From positions 62,001 through 126,000 of the forward strand of contig JAEWMJ010000002.1 in the NCBI GenBank assembly GCA_023393165.1: a DNA stretch of 64,000 nt, written 5' to 3'. The position numbers and the translations under genes are program-made. This stretch comes from Bacillota bacterium. Its GTDB lineage: Bacteria > Bacillota > Clostridia > Christensenellales > Christensenellaceae. The notes beneath the pieces were generated by a model that was not told where the DNA came from, did no database searches, and worked only from the letters and a program-made list of their open reading frames with translations. Of this stretch, positions 7,341 through 15,206 are shown piece after piece. How positions within the stretch are numbered: position 1 is the first letter of the stretch; each line of letters opens with the position of its first letter.

Positions 7341-8645
7341 TTATTTGCAATACTGCCTGTAAATCGGCAAATATATTTCAGGGTCCCTGACCGGGCAGCC
7401 CGCCTGCCCGCCGTTCCGCATGATCTGCGTGCACTTGGAGCAGGTAATGCAGAGCTTTTTGGAGTCCGGTTCCTTTTGTTCCAAAATATCGCTTATAATC
7501 CGCGGACAGGCAAACGCCTGCCTTCCCAAGCCCATGATGTCGATATGACCGTTTTGGAGGCCATATGCCGCCGCTTCAATGCCAAACTGACGCAGATACG
7601 AATAGCCCGCGCCTGCCACCGGCAGTTCCGGAACAGCTTTTTTGATCTGCGCCGTATAGTTTAAAAATCTGGCTGCTCCAAAAAGCGGGTCTTCGGGAGG
7701 CTCGTACGGCCCCTTGTCAAAGGGTCTGTTAATATGCGGATTCAGGTAAGGGTTCCCCATGGTCGGGCCGATCAGATCTAAACCCAGTTCCTTCAGTTGC
7801 CGGATCAGTTGTATGGGCTCGGAAAAATCCGGCCCGTGCCCGCCCGGCTCCGCGCCGAATCCGTAAGGGTAAGGCTGCGCGTCCCATATGGTTATACGGG
7901 ACGCAAGCAGAAATTCCGGGGATGTTGCCTGCCGTACTTTTTGAACGATGTTTTTTAAAAACCTTGTCCGCCCGTCAAAGGAGCCGCCGTATTTTCCCTC
8001 CCGCGTAAAGCCGGAAAGCAGCTCGCAAAGCAGATAGCCGTGGCTGGCTTTCAGGTCCACGCCGTCAAACCCCGCTTCTTTCGCCAGAGAGGCGCAGGAT
8101 ACAAAATCCGCTTCCAACTTTTCCAGCCCCCCGTCCGATATGGGCGCGTAATCCCCCGGTATATTGTATTTTTCATCCAGTACCGGATTACGGGCAGCGA
8201 TCACAGGCCTCGGATTTCCGTCCGGCTTGGAATATCTTCCCGAATGGGTCAGCTGTGCGATCACGCAGGGGGCAAAACCGTTTTTATGAAACCCTTCCTC
8301 CTTGATCTGCCGTACGAGGCTCCGGAAAGTTTCCATATTCTCGGCTGTCAGGTATTGCTGATGCGGCGAGGCTCTGCCTTCCCGCACAACGGCAACCGCC
8401 TCAAACCATATGAGCCCCGCGCCGCTTTCTGCGTAACGGAGATACCTCCTGCGGGTAAGCGTGGACGGCCTGCCGTCCTCGTCCGCATCGTTTCCTTCCA
8501 TGGGCAGTATAGCGAACCTGTTGTTCAGTTGAGTACGGTTGATTTCCAACTTTTGGCCGAATAATTCCATGTTGCCGAAAAACCCTATATAAAACCCGTT
8601 TTTCTCGCAATGGGCAATCAGTTCATTTAGCGTTTTAAAATACAT
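7341..8645 (-). CDS. Old-yellow-enzyme family NADH:flavin oxidoreductase with Fe-S cysteines
   Basis: A 434-aa (beta/alpha)8 FMN enzyme. Visible signs are FAILPMEGNDAD, AQLTHSGRYS, VDLKASHGYLLCELLSGF and a C-terminal CITCSKC...GC cluster, which in 2,4-dienoyl-CoA-reductase-like members binds a 4Fe-4S centre. Those relatives usually continue into a second NAD(P)H/FAD module; this protein stops just after the cysteines, so electrons must come from a partner. The fumarate-reductase-like flavoprotein at 9614 is one candidate. The family reduces activated C=C bonds. The gene is divergent from the AraC regulator at 8769. Confidence 0.82.
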   Translation of the reverse strand: MYFKTLNELIAHCEKNGFYIGFFGNMELFGQKLEINRTQLNNRFAILPMEGNDADEDGRPSTLTRRRYLRYAESGAGLIWFEAVAVVREGRASPHQQYLTAENMETFRSLVRQIKEEGFHKNGFAPCVIAQLTHSGRYSKPDGNPRPVIAARNPVLDEKYNIPGDYAPISDGGLEKLEADFVSCASLAKEAGFDGVDLKASHGYLLCELLSGFTREGKYGGSFDGRTRFLKNIVQKVRQATSPEFLLASRITIWDAQPYPYGFGAEPGGHGPDFSEPIQLIRQLKELGLDLIGPTMGNPYLNPHINRPFDKGPYEPPEDPLFGAARFLNYTAQIKKAVPELPVAGAGYSYLRQFGIEAAAYGLQNGHIDIMGLGRQAFACPRIISDILEQKEPDSKKLCITCSKCTQIMRNGGQAGCPVRDPEIYLPIYRQYCK

Positions 8646-8768
8646 ATCTGCGATCCTCTTGTTTTTGTTTCATTTTTTGCTGAATTTATGTTATTATACA
8701 ATCAAACCGCAGGTTTTACCATACCCTTAATTGTTTAATAATTAGCGTTTATTGCCGTAGGTGAGTTT

Positions 8769-9596
8769 ATGTCCAGAGTGCCCTATTCCCGTACAGACCC
8801 GGATATTTATTATGAAGAAAGCTTGGCCCCCGGCGGCATTTATCCTCATTATCACAATATGCAGCAGATCTTGCTCATACTGGAAGGCGCCGTGAAAATC
8901 ACCGTTAATAAAAAAGAGTACGCCGCCTCCGGGAATTCCATCTTTTTCATCAGCAATCTGGAATCCCATTCCGTCGCTATCCTGAAGTACCCGTACAAAC
9001 GCTACGTGCTGTCCATACCCGCGGATTTTTCCTTTTCACCTCTGAAAGACTCGTACTTCTACGGCATATTGCTCCAACGCCCGGAGAATTTTTCGCATAT
9101 GATCCGCCTTGCGGGTTTTGAAAGCAACGCCGCCGAGATTTTTAAAACGATGCACGGCGAATGCCAAAACAAAAGGCCCGGCTGGCAGCTGATGATTGCC
9201 TGCCAGCTTGCCCGGCTGCTGGTCGGACTGTACCGTTTTTCCCCTTCCTCCTTTCCGGAGAATTCAGTGTCCGGGATTGCGGGAATCGTATTTCACATAC
9301 AAAAAGAAATTGCGGAAAATTTCAATAAGGAACTTTCGCTGGAAGGTTTTGCGGAACAAAATTTTGTTAGCAAATACCATCTTTCAAGGGAATTTAAGCG
9401 GATCACCGGGTATAACTTCAGGGAATACCTGATATTGTACCGTATTTCCGCGGCAAAGGACCTGCTTTCCCATACGGATATGGCTGTAGCGGATGTCTGC
9501 CTGCGCTGCGGTTACCCCAATGTGAATCACTTTATAAGAATTTTTAAAAACACGGTCGGAAAAACGCCGTACCGGTATAAAAAAGATCCGACATAA
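8769..9596 (+). CDS. AraC-family regulator with N-terminal cupin domain
   Basis: A 275-aa regulator. The N-terminal half is a cupin sensor (HYHNMQQILLILEG and SIFFISNLESH). The C-terminal ~100 residues carry two helix-turn-helix units (LSLEGFAEQNFVSKYHLSRE and MAVADVCLRCGYPNVNHFIR) ending in the usual GKTPYRYKK. It is transcribed away from the OYE operon with a 123-bp shared intergenic region, and it converges with the flavoprotein gene. It is probably the local activator of the 5.7-12.3 kb cluster. The ribosome site is weak (TAGGTGAG). Confidence 0.83.
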   Translation: MSRVPYSRTDPDIYYEESLAPGGIYPHYHNMQQILLILEGAVKITVNKKEYAASGNSIFFISNLESHSVAILKYPYKRYVLSIPADFSFSPLKDSYFYGILLQRPENFSHMIRLAGFESNAAEIFKTMHGECQNKRPGWQLMIACQLARLLVGLYRFSPSSFPENSVSGIAGIVFHIQKEIAENFNKELSLEGFAEQNFVSKYHLSREFKRITGYNFREYLILYRISAAKDLLSHTDMAVADVCLRCGYPNVNHFIRIFKNTVGKTPYRYKKDPT

Positions 9597-9613
9597 GAGG
9601 GCCTTCGGCCGCA

Positions 9614-11548
9614 TTAATAAACATTGCCGTTTTCTATATACGTTTTCCAGACATTTTCAAAAAAGCCGTCTTCGGGCGGTATCTCCCGCGCAGTCCTCCA
9701 AATGAAGCGGCATTCGCCGTCCTTAAGGCGCGCCTCCTGTATCATGGGGTTTTCTTCCGGGCCTTCCGCGGTAAAACGTAATGCATCGTCCAGCATTTCG
9801 TGCGTTTTTTGGCCTGCGGGATCAAAATAAAGCGCGGATCCCCGGCTCCTTCCGCCATTTTTAAGATAATCCGCCATTGCGGACAAATACATATGCTGGG
9901 CGATCAGCGTATCCCTTAACTGGAATAGTTTCTTCACCTCGGAAACTCCGCTTATGCGCACATTCTTTTCAAAATCAGCAATTTCGTTTTTCACATCCTC
10001 CGTTGCCCGAAGGATATCCTTCAGATTCCGTACCGGGCCGCCTGCCCTGCTCATCCGCCGGCCCGCGCTTCCCCATAATTCGTCTATATTCGATTCCGCG
10101 CCCATTGCGTTTTCCGCCATACTTATCAGATAAACCACCTGTTCCGCGGCGATTTTCAGAAACACACCGTTATCCATCGGAAGCTGTTTCCTGTTCCGCG
10201 CAATATACTGCGCCGCACGGAGGGACCCGGCCTGCCCGGCATTCAGCGCGCTGCCTCCCGGACGGCAGACTCCGTGGCTGCCGCATACTTCCCCGGCCGC
10301 AAACAGCCCCTTGACGTCCGTTTGCCACCAGCAATCCGTGGATAATCCGCCGTTGTTGTGCTGGGCGCACAACGCGATTTCAAGCGGTTCTCTTTTCAGA
10401 TCGATCCCCCGCGACAGATAGAATTCGTACGCCGGCGCGTTCATATGTATCAGCCTTTCTACAGGTATTCCGAACAGGGCGCCCGCTTTTTTCAGGTAAT
10501 CCAGCGCCTCAGGGCATAGGCCGTCAAAAGACAGGTCTTCGGGATTCCGGGTAAAATCCAGAAAAACACGTCTGCCTTTTATATTGGTTTCAATATACAC
10601 CAGAATATCTATCATGGACGATCCGGACGCTTTCCGCACATCGAAAGGCCATTGATATCCTTTTAAAAACACATTGGAAAAGAGTTCTTTTTTATCCTTG
10701 AAAAAGCCGCTTAAAAATTCCGTTTCCCCGCTCCCGTCCTTTTCCCTGGAGATCATCCGCGGCAGCGCCTGCACATAAGTGCCGGACACGTTCCACCGGG
10801 GGTGCAGCGACGCGATCCCAAACTGCCATTCCGTGAGGTTTTTGCCCGCAGCGCCCGCTTCAAACGCAATTCCCGTAGAACCGGTCTGGCCGTGCGGATA
10901 CACCGAATCCGCATACATGCCCGCCGGACCTCCGGTAGCCCATACCACGTTGGCGCAGTTGAACAGTACGTACCCGGCCTCGTCCTTCCTGCTCAAATCA
11001 AGGCAAAGAAGGCCCGCGCACTTATCGTCCTTAGTAATTATGGATATCGCAAGCATACCGTCATATACTTTGATCCCTTTTTTCCGTACGGATTTCTCCA
11101 GACATTCCACCATCAGTTTTGAGGTCAGCGGTCCCGCGGATGTCGCGCGCCGCTTGGGGTCATGGTCTGTTTTGTATCCGATGAATTCGCCCCAACGGTT
11201 CACCGGGAAGGGAACGCCCAGTTCCTTCAGCCGGAAAAAGCATTGGGCGGAAAGCGCCGCCTCGCAAAGCGCGATGTCCCCGTCCACGCATTTGCCGCCG
11301 TATAACGTCCGGGCAAGAGCGCGCACCGAATCCCCGTCCTCTCCGGAAAGGGACAATTTATAATACGTCTGTTTGTCCGATCCCGTATTCCGTGAAGTAC
11401 TCAGTCCCGTGTTTTCGCAGACCAGCGCAATGTCTTTTTGCCCCAGGTCAAACAGCCTGTCCGCGGCGTTGAGCGCCGCCGCGCCGAAACCTACCACAGC
11501 CGTATTCAGCGGTATGACCGGAATATCTTCCCAATTCAAATGATTCAT
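9614..11548 (-). CDS. FAD-dependent oxidoreductase, fumarate reductase/L-aspartate oxidase-like
   Basis: About 644 aa. The dinucleotide-binding N-terminus is VVGFGAAALNAADRL. A central ATGGPAGMY...YPHGQTGSTG segment and a C-terminal LFAAGEVCGSHGVCRPGGSA segment are typical of the succinate dehydrogenase/fumarate reductase/AprA flavoprotein family. No signal peptide, heme-binding or FMN-domain extension is present, so it is cytoplasmic and needs a separate electron partner. The frame is open upstream to 11677, but AAAGGAG sits 5 nt from the ATG at 11548, just after the SDR gene, so I start it there. The substrate is unknown. Confidence 0.8.
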   Translation of the reverse strand: MNHLNWEDIPVIPLNTAVVGFGAAALNAADRLFDLGQKDIALVCENTGLSTSRNTGSDKQTYYKLSLSGEDGDSVRALARTLYGGKCVDGDIALCEAALSAQCFFRLKELGVPFPVNRWGEFIGYKTDHDPKRRATSAGPLTSKLMVECLEKSVRKKGIKVYDGMLAISIITKDDKCAGLLCLDLSRKDEAGYVLFNCANVVWATGGPAGMYADSVYPHGQTGSTGIAFEAGAAGKNLTEWQFGIASLHPRWNVSGTYVQALPRMISREKDGSGETEFLSGFFKDKKELFSNVFLKGYQWPFDVRKASGSSMIDILVYIETNIKGRRVFLDFTRNPEDLSFDGLCPEALDYLKKAGALFGIPVERLIHMNAPAYEFYLSRGIDLKREPLEIALCAQHNNGGLSTDCWWQTDVKGLFAAGEVCGSHGVCRPGGSALNAGQAGSLRAAQYIARNRKQLPMDNGVFLKIAAEQVVYLISMAENAMGAESNIDELWGSAGRRMSRAGGPVRNLKDILRATEDVKNEIADFEKNVRISGVSEVKKLFQLRDTLIAQHMYLSAMADYLKNGGRSRGSALYFDPAGQKTHEMLDDALRFTAEGPEENPMIQEARLKDGECRFIWRTAREIPPEDGFFENVWKTYIENGNVY

Positions 11549-11559
11549 TCCGTCTCCTT

Positions 11560-12330
11560 TTATAGCTTTTTGATGTGAAGCCCGCCGTCCACATGAAGCA
11601 CCTCTCCTGTGGAATAGGAAAGCCTGCCGCTGCAAAACAGCGACACCGCGTTTGCGATGTCTTCGGGCAGCCCCCATCGCGCAATGGGACAGAGTCCTCC
11701 GTCTATCAGGGCGTCGTATTTGCTTTGTACGCCTGCCGTCATATCGGTTTTTGTAATGCCCGGACGGACCTCGTATACCCGGATGTTTTCTCCGGCAAGC
11801 CGGTCGGCAAAAAGAGTTGTCATCATGCCCATCCCTGCCTTTGAGATGCAGTATTCTCCGCGGTTGACAGAGGTTAATTCCGCGGATATGGACCCGATAT
11901 TCACAATGATCCCTTTGAGTCCATGCGCGTCCTCACTGTTTTTCATCATTTCTTTGGCAACTGTCTGCGTAAAAAGCAAAGGCCCTTTTAAGTTGATCCC
12001 TATCACATAATCAAAACTTTCGCCGGTCATTTCCAAAATGTCGGTCCGCACCTTGGGCGCTACGCCCGCATTGTTCACCAGCACGTGCACCCCGCCGTAG
12101 TTTTGAAGAATTGTTTCCACACATTTCTCCCTGTCTTCCGCAAGCGATACGTCTCCCTGTACATAGGTATACGGAATACCCAGAGAACTCAATATCTCCA
12201 GGTTTTCTCTACAGGTTTCCGCCGCGCTTTTGGCCATAATCACGACATTATAGCCGTCTTCCCCCAGCTGTTTTGCAATGGAAAACCCGATCCCCCTGCT
12301 GCCGCCGGTCACGATAGCCGTCTTTTTCAT
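11560..12330 (-). CDS. Short-chain dehydrogenase/reductase (FabG-like)
   Basis: A 256-aa Rossmann-fold enzyme with TGGSRGIG for NAD(P), NNAG, and the catalytic Ser-Tyr-Lys (NIGSISAE then GEYCISKAG). It resembles 3-oxoacyl-ACP reductases and sugar or steroid dehydrogenases, and the exact substrate is open. Two ATGs are available: the one at 12336 touches AAGGAG, the one at 12330 is 6 nt away and is preferred. It is first in a two-gene unit with the flavoprotein, 11 bp apart, which suggests sequential redox steps on one compound. Confidence 0.83.
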   Translation of the reverse strand: MKKTAIVTGGSRGIGFSIAKQLGEDGYNVVIMAKSAAETCRENLEILSSLGIPYTYVQGDVSLAEDREKCVETILQNYGGVHVLVNNAGVAPKVRTDILEMTGESFDYVIGINLKGPLLFTQTVAKEMMKNSEDAHGLKGIIVNIGSISAELTSVNRGEYCISKAGMGMMTTLFADRLAGENIRVYEVRPGITKTDMTAGVQSKYDALIDGGLCPIARWGLPEDIANAVSLFCSGRLSYSTGEVLHVDGGLHIKKL

Positions 12331-12422
12331 ATGCATCTCCTTAAAAAATGAGTCATTGATCCGATTTTTTCCTCATTCTATCATTCCGGTTTATCCGCGT
12401 CAATATTCCCGGGAATGTAAAA

Positions 12423-12438
12423 GAGGGCGTAAGCCCCC
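12423..12438 (-). terminator. Weak terminator after trmO
   Basis: On the minus strand a short GGGC-TTAC-GCCC hairpin is followed by TCTTTTA. The stem is only 4-5 bp, so termination may be partial. Confidence 0.3.
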
Positions 12439-12474
12439 CAATCATTTTGGAATGTTCCTGCATATTGTAACGCA

Positions 12475-12954
12475 TTATTCCGGAAAGTTAAACTCCGCGC
12501 CCCAATCAAATTCTCCGCTTTCTTCGTAATATTGCGGCCAATGGCTGCACCAGTCCGGCATTTTAACGTCCCGCACTTTATCAACGGAAGGCTGGTACGG
12601 TTTTATATCCAAAACAGGCGTATCGTTTTCGGCGTCTATAAAATCAACTTCCAGCCTGCCTGCTTTCCTGTCAATATTTATAAGCCCGCAGGAGGTAATC
12701 CCTATGGGATTCGGCCTGACGGGCGACCTGGTAGCCAGAACGCCTATTTTCTCAGGACCGTTTTTATACGGCTTATCCAAAACAAAATAATTTCTGGTAT
12801 CTTCACTGTCATATAAGTGGAACCACCAGATCACCTGGATGTGGCTGTACTCATCAAGGCCGAGCGCCGCCTCAATGAATTTTTCTTCAAGTTCGATAAA
12901 ATACTTTCCGTTTTCAATTTTTACTTGCCCAATGGGGCTGAATGTTACCGACAT
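12475..12954 (-). CDS. trmO: tRNA (t6A37) N6-methyltransferase, TrmO/TsaA family
   Basis: A 159-aa beta-barrel methyltransferase. The N-terminal FSPIGQVK and the signature ATRSPVRPNPIGIT are diagnostic of the TrmO (YaeB/TsaA) family, which uses S-adenosylmethionine to methylate threonylcarbamoyl-A37 of tRNA-Thr in E. coli. The protein is shorter than the E. coli enzyme and lacks its C-terminal domain, as many Firmicute members do. A few relatives act outside tRNA, so the exact target is inferred. It is a single-gene unit. Confidence 0.8.
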   Translation of the reverse strand: MSVTFSPIGQVKIENGKYFIELEEKFIEAALGLDEYSHIQVIWWFHLYDSEDTRNYFVLDKPYKNGPEKIGVLATRSPVRPNPIGITSCGLINIDRKAGRLEVDFIDAENDTPVLDIKPYQPSVDKVRDVKMPDWCSHWPQYYEESGEFDWGAEFNFPE

Positions 12955-13085
12955 GGTATCCCTCCGATCAAGATTTATTTTCTAATAAAATTATAAACCC
13001 GGCCGGTATTTGCATCTTGATGTATGTTGCTTCAGTTAAGCTGTTTATTGTGATAAAATAAATATAATTTGATGAATCATGCTCA

Positions 13086-13247
13086 AGTAGCCGCTGATTA
13101 AATGAGGAATGCGGAATTGGCGAGATGGATTTGCGTCCTGCCAGGAGCAAAAGTGCAGGAATAGCAGCGCTATTTCAAGCTTTTAGCGACACCGCAGGGC
13201 ACAACTTCAGCCGCCAAGGCAGCGTCCCGAATTAATCGGCGGTTACT
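13086..13247. repeat. Intergenic element with terminal inverted repeats
   Basis: AGTAGCCGCTGATTAA (13086-13101) and TTAATCGGCGGTTACT (13232-13247) are inverted copies with two mismatches. The interior can fold into a long imperfect hairpin: GCAAAAG...GAATAGC pairs with GCTATTTC...TTTTAGC. No reading frame is contained. The right end touches the ribosome site of the next gene. It looks like a dispersed non-autonomous repeat that fills most of the 306-bp gap after trmO; copy number in the genome is unknown. Confidence 0.5.
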
Positions 13248-13260
13248 CAAGGAGGTCTTT

Positions 13261-13764
13261 ATGAAATCGGAGTTAACAAGTCTGGGTTCTTTGCTGCTGG
13301 GCGGCGTCAGTTTTTATGGAGATCCATTCAGTACAAAGAGCGGATGGGATACGGAAAATGAAATCGGGACGACCTGGAGCAGATTTGTAGAATTTATCAC
13401 AGCGAATCCCGACCGCCCCTACTCCCTGAACGGGCAGTATATGTACGAGGTTCATATTTACGGCAGTGAAACGACTCTCAAAGGCCGCTTTGAAGTGTTT
13501 GTGGGCGAAGAGGTAACCACCGCGCATTTGCCCGTTATGCTATGCTCCAAATACATCCCCGCATCCGATTACCTCAAAATAACGCTTACCGGTAAAGAAA
13601 TCATCGGCGATTGGTGGCAGAAGCTCGATTCAGAGATCATGCCCTCCATCGGAATCAAAAAAAATCCCGCATATTTGATAGAGGCTTATGACGAACGGTT
13701 TAAGGGCATGGATAAAATAGAGGAATCCACACTGGATATTTTTATCCCCATTGAAAAGACATGA
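13261..13764 (+). CDS. GyrI-like effector-binding domain protein
   Basis: A 167-aa soluble protein with the length and beta-rich layout of the GyrI/SOUL-like effector-binding domains found in BmrR, Rob and SbmC. It contains SLGSLLLGGVSFYGDPF near the N-terminus, a central MYEVHIYG strand and a C-terminal LDIFIPIEK strand. AAGGAGG precedes the ATG. It overlaps the next gene by 4 bp (ATGA). In many regulators this domain is fused to an AraC-type head, so here a fused sensor seems to be split over two genes. The ligand is unknown. Confidence 0.6.
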   Translation: MKSELTSLGSLLLGGVSFYGDPFSTKSGWDTENEIGTTWSRFVEFITANPDRPYSLNGQYMYEVHIYGSETTLKGRFEVFVGEEVTTAHLPVMLCSKYIPASDYLKITLTGKEIIGDWWQKLDSEIMPSIGIKKNPAYLIEAYDERFKGMDKIEESTLDIFIPIEKT

Positions 13765-14501
13765 GCATGACAATATACGATTCGGTAAGGAAAAGTATAG
13801 CGTTCATTGAAGAAAACCTTCAAAAAGATATTGGCGTACTGGATGTGGCAAATTCGGTTTCCTACTCCCAATTCTATTTTTCCAGGCAATTTTCCAGGCA
13901 TACCCGCATATCCATATACGATTATATTTTAAGAAGGAAAATATCGGAAGCTTATAAATGCCTTTTTCAAAACAACTCCAAAATTATTGACCTTGCTTAT
14001 CAATACGGGTTTCAGTCGCATGAGGTTTTTACGCGGGCATTCCGGAAAATATTCAGGGAAAATCCCAGCGAAGCTTCCGTCTATAAACCTTTGGCAATAT
14101 ACGATTCCATCGACGATGAGTATCTGGCTTTTCTTATGGGCCTTCGGGCGGAGATAATCGACCAGCCTGCCCGGGACTTCTTTTTTGAGCCGGATTGTTT
14201 GGCGGAACTGGAATCGCAGGGCAGCGTTCTCATTCAGTTGTCAAATGATCTCTTCCGCTGCAAAAATATTTTTAAAGGGCGTTTGCTGCAAAGTGAAAAC
14301 AGGTTCCTGTCCTTTAAACTCTGCGGTCTTATAAATAAAGCCCGCATTTACCATAACGATGTAAAACTTTCTTTCAGATACTTTATCGACAATATCTATG
14401 ACATCAATGAAATGGGCGGCAATTACATATTCATGTACAAAGAAGAAGGCCATATAGACATAATGATCCCTTCCAATCCGCAATTTCCGCAAGCAACCTG
14501 A
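13761..14501 (+). CDS. AraC-family regulator, N-terminal HTH
   Basis: A 246-aa regulator with the DNA-binding domain at the N-terminus (about residues 1-105: DIGVLDVANSVSYSQFYFSR and KIIDLAYQYGFQSHEVFTRA), ending in the canonical FRENPSEA. The C-terminal 140 residues are an effector-like domain ending HIDIMIP, as in Rob/MarA-type multidomain regulators. It starts within the stop of the GyrI-like gene, so the pair is translationally coupled and may act as one sensor-regulator. No target is obvious; such proteins often control multidrug or stress genes. Confidence 0.8.
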   Translation: MSMTIYDSVRKSIAFIEENLQKDIGVLDVANSVSYSQFYFSRQFSRHTRISIYDYILRRKISEAYKCLFQNNSKIIDLAYQYGFQSHEVFTRAFRKIFRENPSEASVYKPLAIYDSIDDEYLAFLMGLRAEIIDQPARDFFFEPDCLAELESQGSVLIQLSNDLFRCKNIFKGRLLQSENRFLSFKLCGLINKARIYHNDVKLSFRYFIDNIYDINEMGGNYIFMYKEEGHIDIMIPSNPQFPQAT

Positions 14502-14560
14502 ATCTCCCCGGCCCTCCTGTGCTTTATGTTCCCGTTAGCGGCTGAAATTCCGGCGCCAAC

Positions 14561-14595
14561 AAAAAAAGACGGCCGGCCAAAAGCCATACCATCTT
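14561..14595 (-). terminator. Terminator after P-II gene 1
   Basis: On the minus strand, downstream of the P-II stop, AAGA/TCTT, GG/CC and GGC/GCC segments form a broken hairpin followed by seven T. It closes the ammonium operon. Confidence 0.5.
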
Positions 14596-14627
14596 CCCAA
14601 TCCTTATCCAGGCAGCTTCTTATATAT

Positions 14628-14969
14628 TTACCTGAGCGCGCTTATGCCCGTTTCGCCCGTGCGGATCCGCACCGCATCCTCTATTGTGGAAACAAATATT
14701 TTGCCGTCCCCCATGTCGCCCGTCCGTGTATACTGCAGTATGGTTTCTATTGTCCGGTCAAAATCGCTTTCGTCAACCACAAGTTCCATTTTTATCTTGG
14801 GCAGTACGCTTAAAAGCACTTCATTTCCTCTGTAAAATTCCTTAAATCCTCTCTGTTTGCCGCAGCCCATGACCTGTGAAATAGTAAGGCCGCCTATATT
14901 CATTTTTGCCAGAGCGTCTTTCAACTCCTCCAGTTTGTTAGGCTGGATGATAGCTTCCACTTTTTTCAT
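14628..14969 (-). CDS. P-II nitrogen regulatory protein (GlnB/GlnK family), copy 1
   Basis: A 113-aa trimeric signalling protein that senses ATP/ADP and 2-oxoglutarate. The start MKKVEAIIQP, the T-loop GKQRGFKEFYRG, and GDGKIFVSTIEDAVRIRTGE are family signatures. In E. coli GlnB, Tyr51 of the T-loop is uridylylated; here the equivalent position after RGNE is Val, so uridylylation is not expected. It lies downstream of amt, as GlnK proteins that gate AmtB usually do. GAAGGAGG precedes the ATG. It has its own promoter and a leader with two ANTAR-type hairpin/terminator units. Confidence 0.9.
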   Translation of the reverse strand: MKKVEAIIQPNKLEELKDALAKMNIGGLTISQVMGCGKQRGFKEFYRGNEVLLSVLPKIKMELVVDESDFDRTIETILQYTRTGDMGDGKIFVSTIEDAVRIRTGETGISALR

Positions 14970-14991
14970 CCGGTTACCTCCTTCTTTTCAT

Positions 14992-15041
14992 AAAAAAACG
15001 CCGTCCCTACTGATAAACATTCAGAACAGCGCCGTTGCTGT
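14992..15041 (-). promoter_or_regulatory. ANTAR-type antiterminator, glnK leader unit 2
   Basis: On the minus strand the hairpin ACAGC-AACGGC-GCTGT (15026-15041) has a six-base loop with A1 and G4, the signature bound by ANTAR proteins. Its 3' strand is also the 5' strand of a terminator stem (CGCTGTTC with GGGACGGCG) followed by seven T (14992-14998). The two folds exclude each other, as in the EutV and NasR systems. It lies 23 nt before the P-II start codon. Confidence 0.72.
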
Positions 15042-15063
15042 AAAAATCCATTTCCATTTTTAC

Positions 15064-15090
15064 ATTGCCGCTTACGGATTGGGCGGCAAT
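15064..15090 (-). other. Leader hairpin between the two antiterminator units
   Basis: ATTGCCGC and GCGGCAAT form a perfect 8-bp stem around an 11-nt loop. It lacks the six-base A1/G4 loop and a T-run, so it is neither an ANTAR hairpin nor a terminator. It may be a spacer or another recognition element in the glnK leader. Confidence 0.45.
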
Positions 15091-15132
15091 AAAAAACGCT
15101 ACGTATCCAAAAACACATAGCGCCTTTGCTAT
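15091..15132 (-). promoter_or_regulatory. ANTAR-type antiterminator, glnK leader unit 1
   Basis: The hairpin ATAGC-AAAGGC-GCTAT (15117-15132, minus strand) again has A1 and G4 in a six-base loop, and its 3' strand overlaps a terminator stem (CGCTATGT with ACGTAGCG) followed by six T (15091-15096). It begins roughly 8 nt after the predicted transcription start, so nascent RNA meets it first. Confidence 0.7.
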
Positions 15133-15145
15133 TTATACCGTCTAT

Positions 15146-15174
15146 ATTATACGCATCCCGCTTTAAAAAGTCAA
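15146..15174 (-). promoter_or_regulatory. Promoter for P-II gene 1
   Basis: On the minus strand TTGACT (15169-15174) and TATAAT (15146-15151) are spaced by 17 bp, a near-consensus vegetative promoter between the end of amt and the glnK leader. A strong promoter followed by two conditional terminators suggests that control is mainly at antitermination. Confidence 0.75.
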
Positions 15175-15206
15175 CCGGACCTGCCGTCCTCCGGATATTT
15201 CCAACA

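Noticed and set aside
6312..7664. A 450-codon plus-strand open frame
   Set aside because: It lies antisense to the kinase, isochorismatase and OYE genes, all with clear motifs, and its translation has no recognisable domain.
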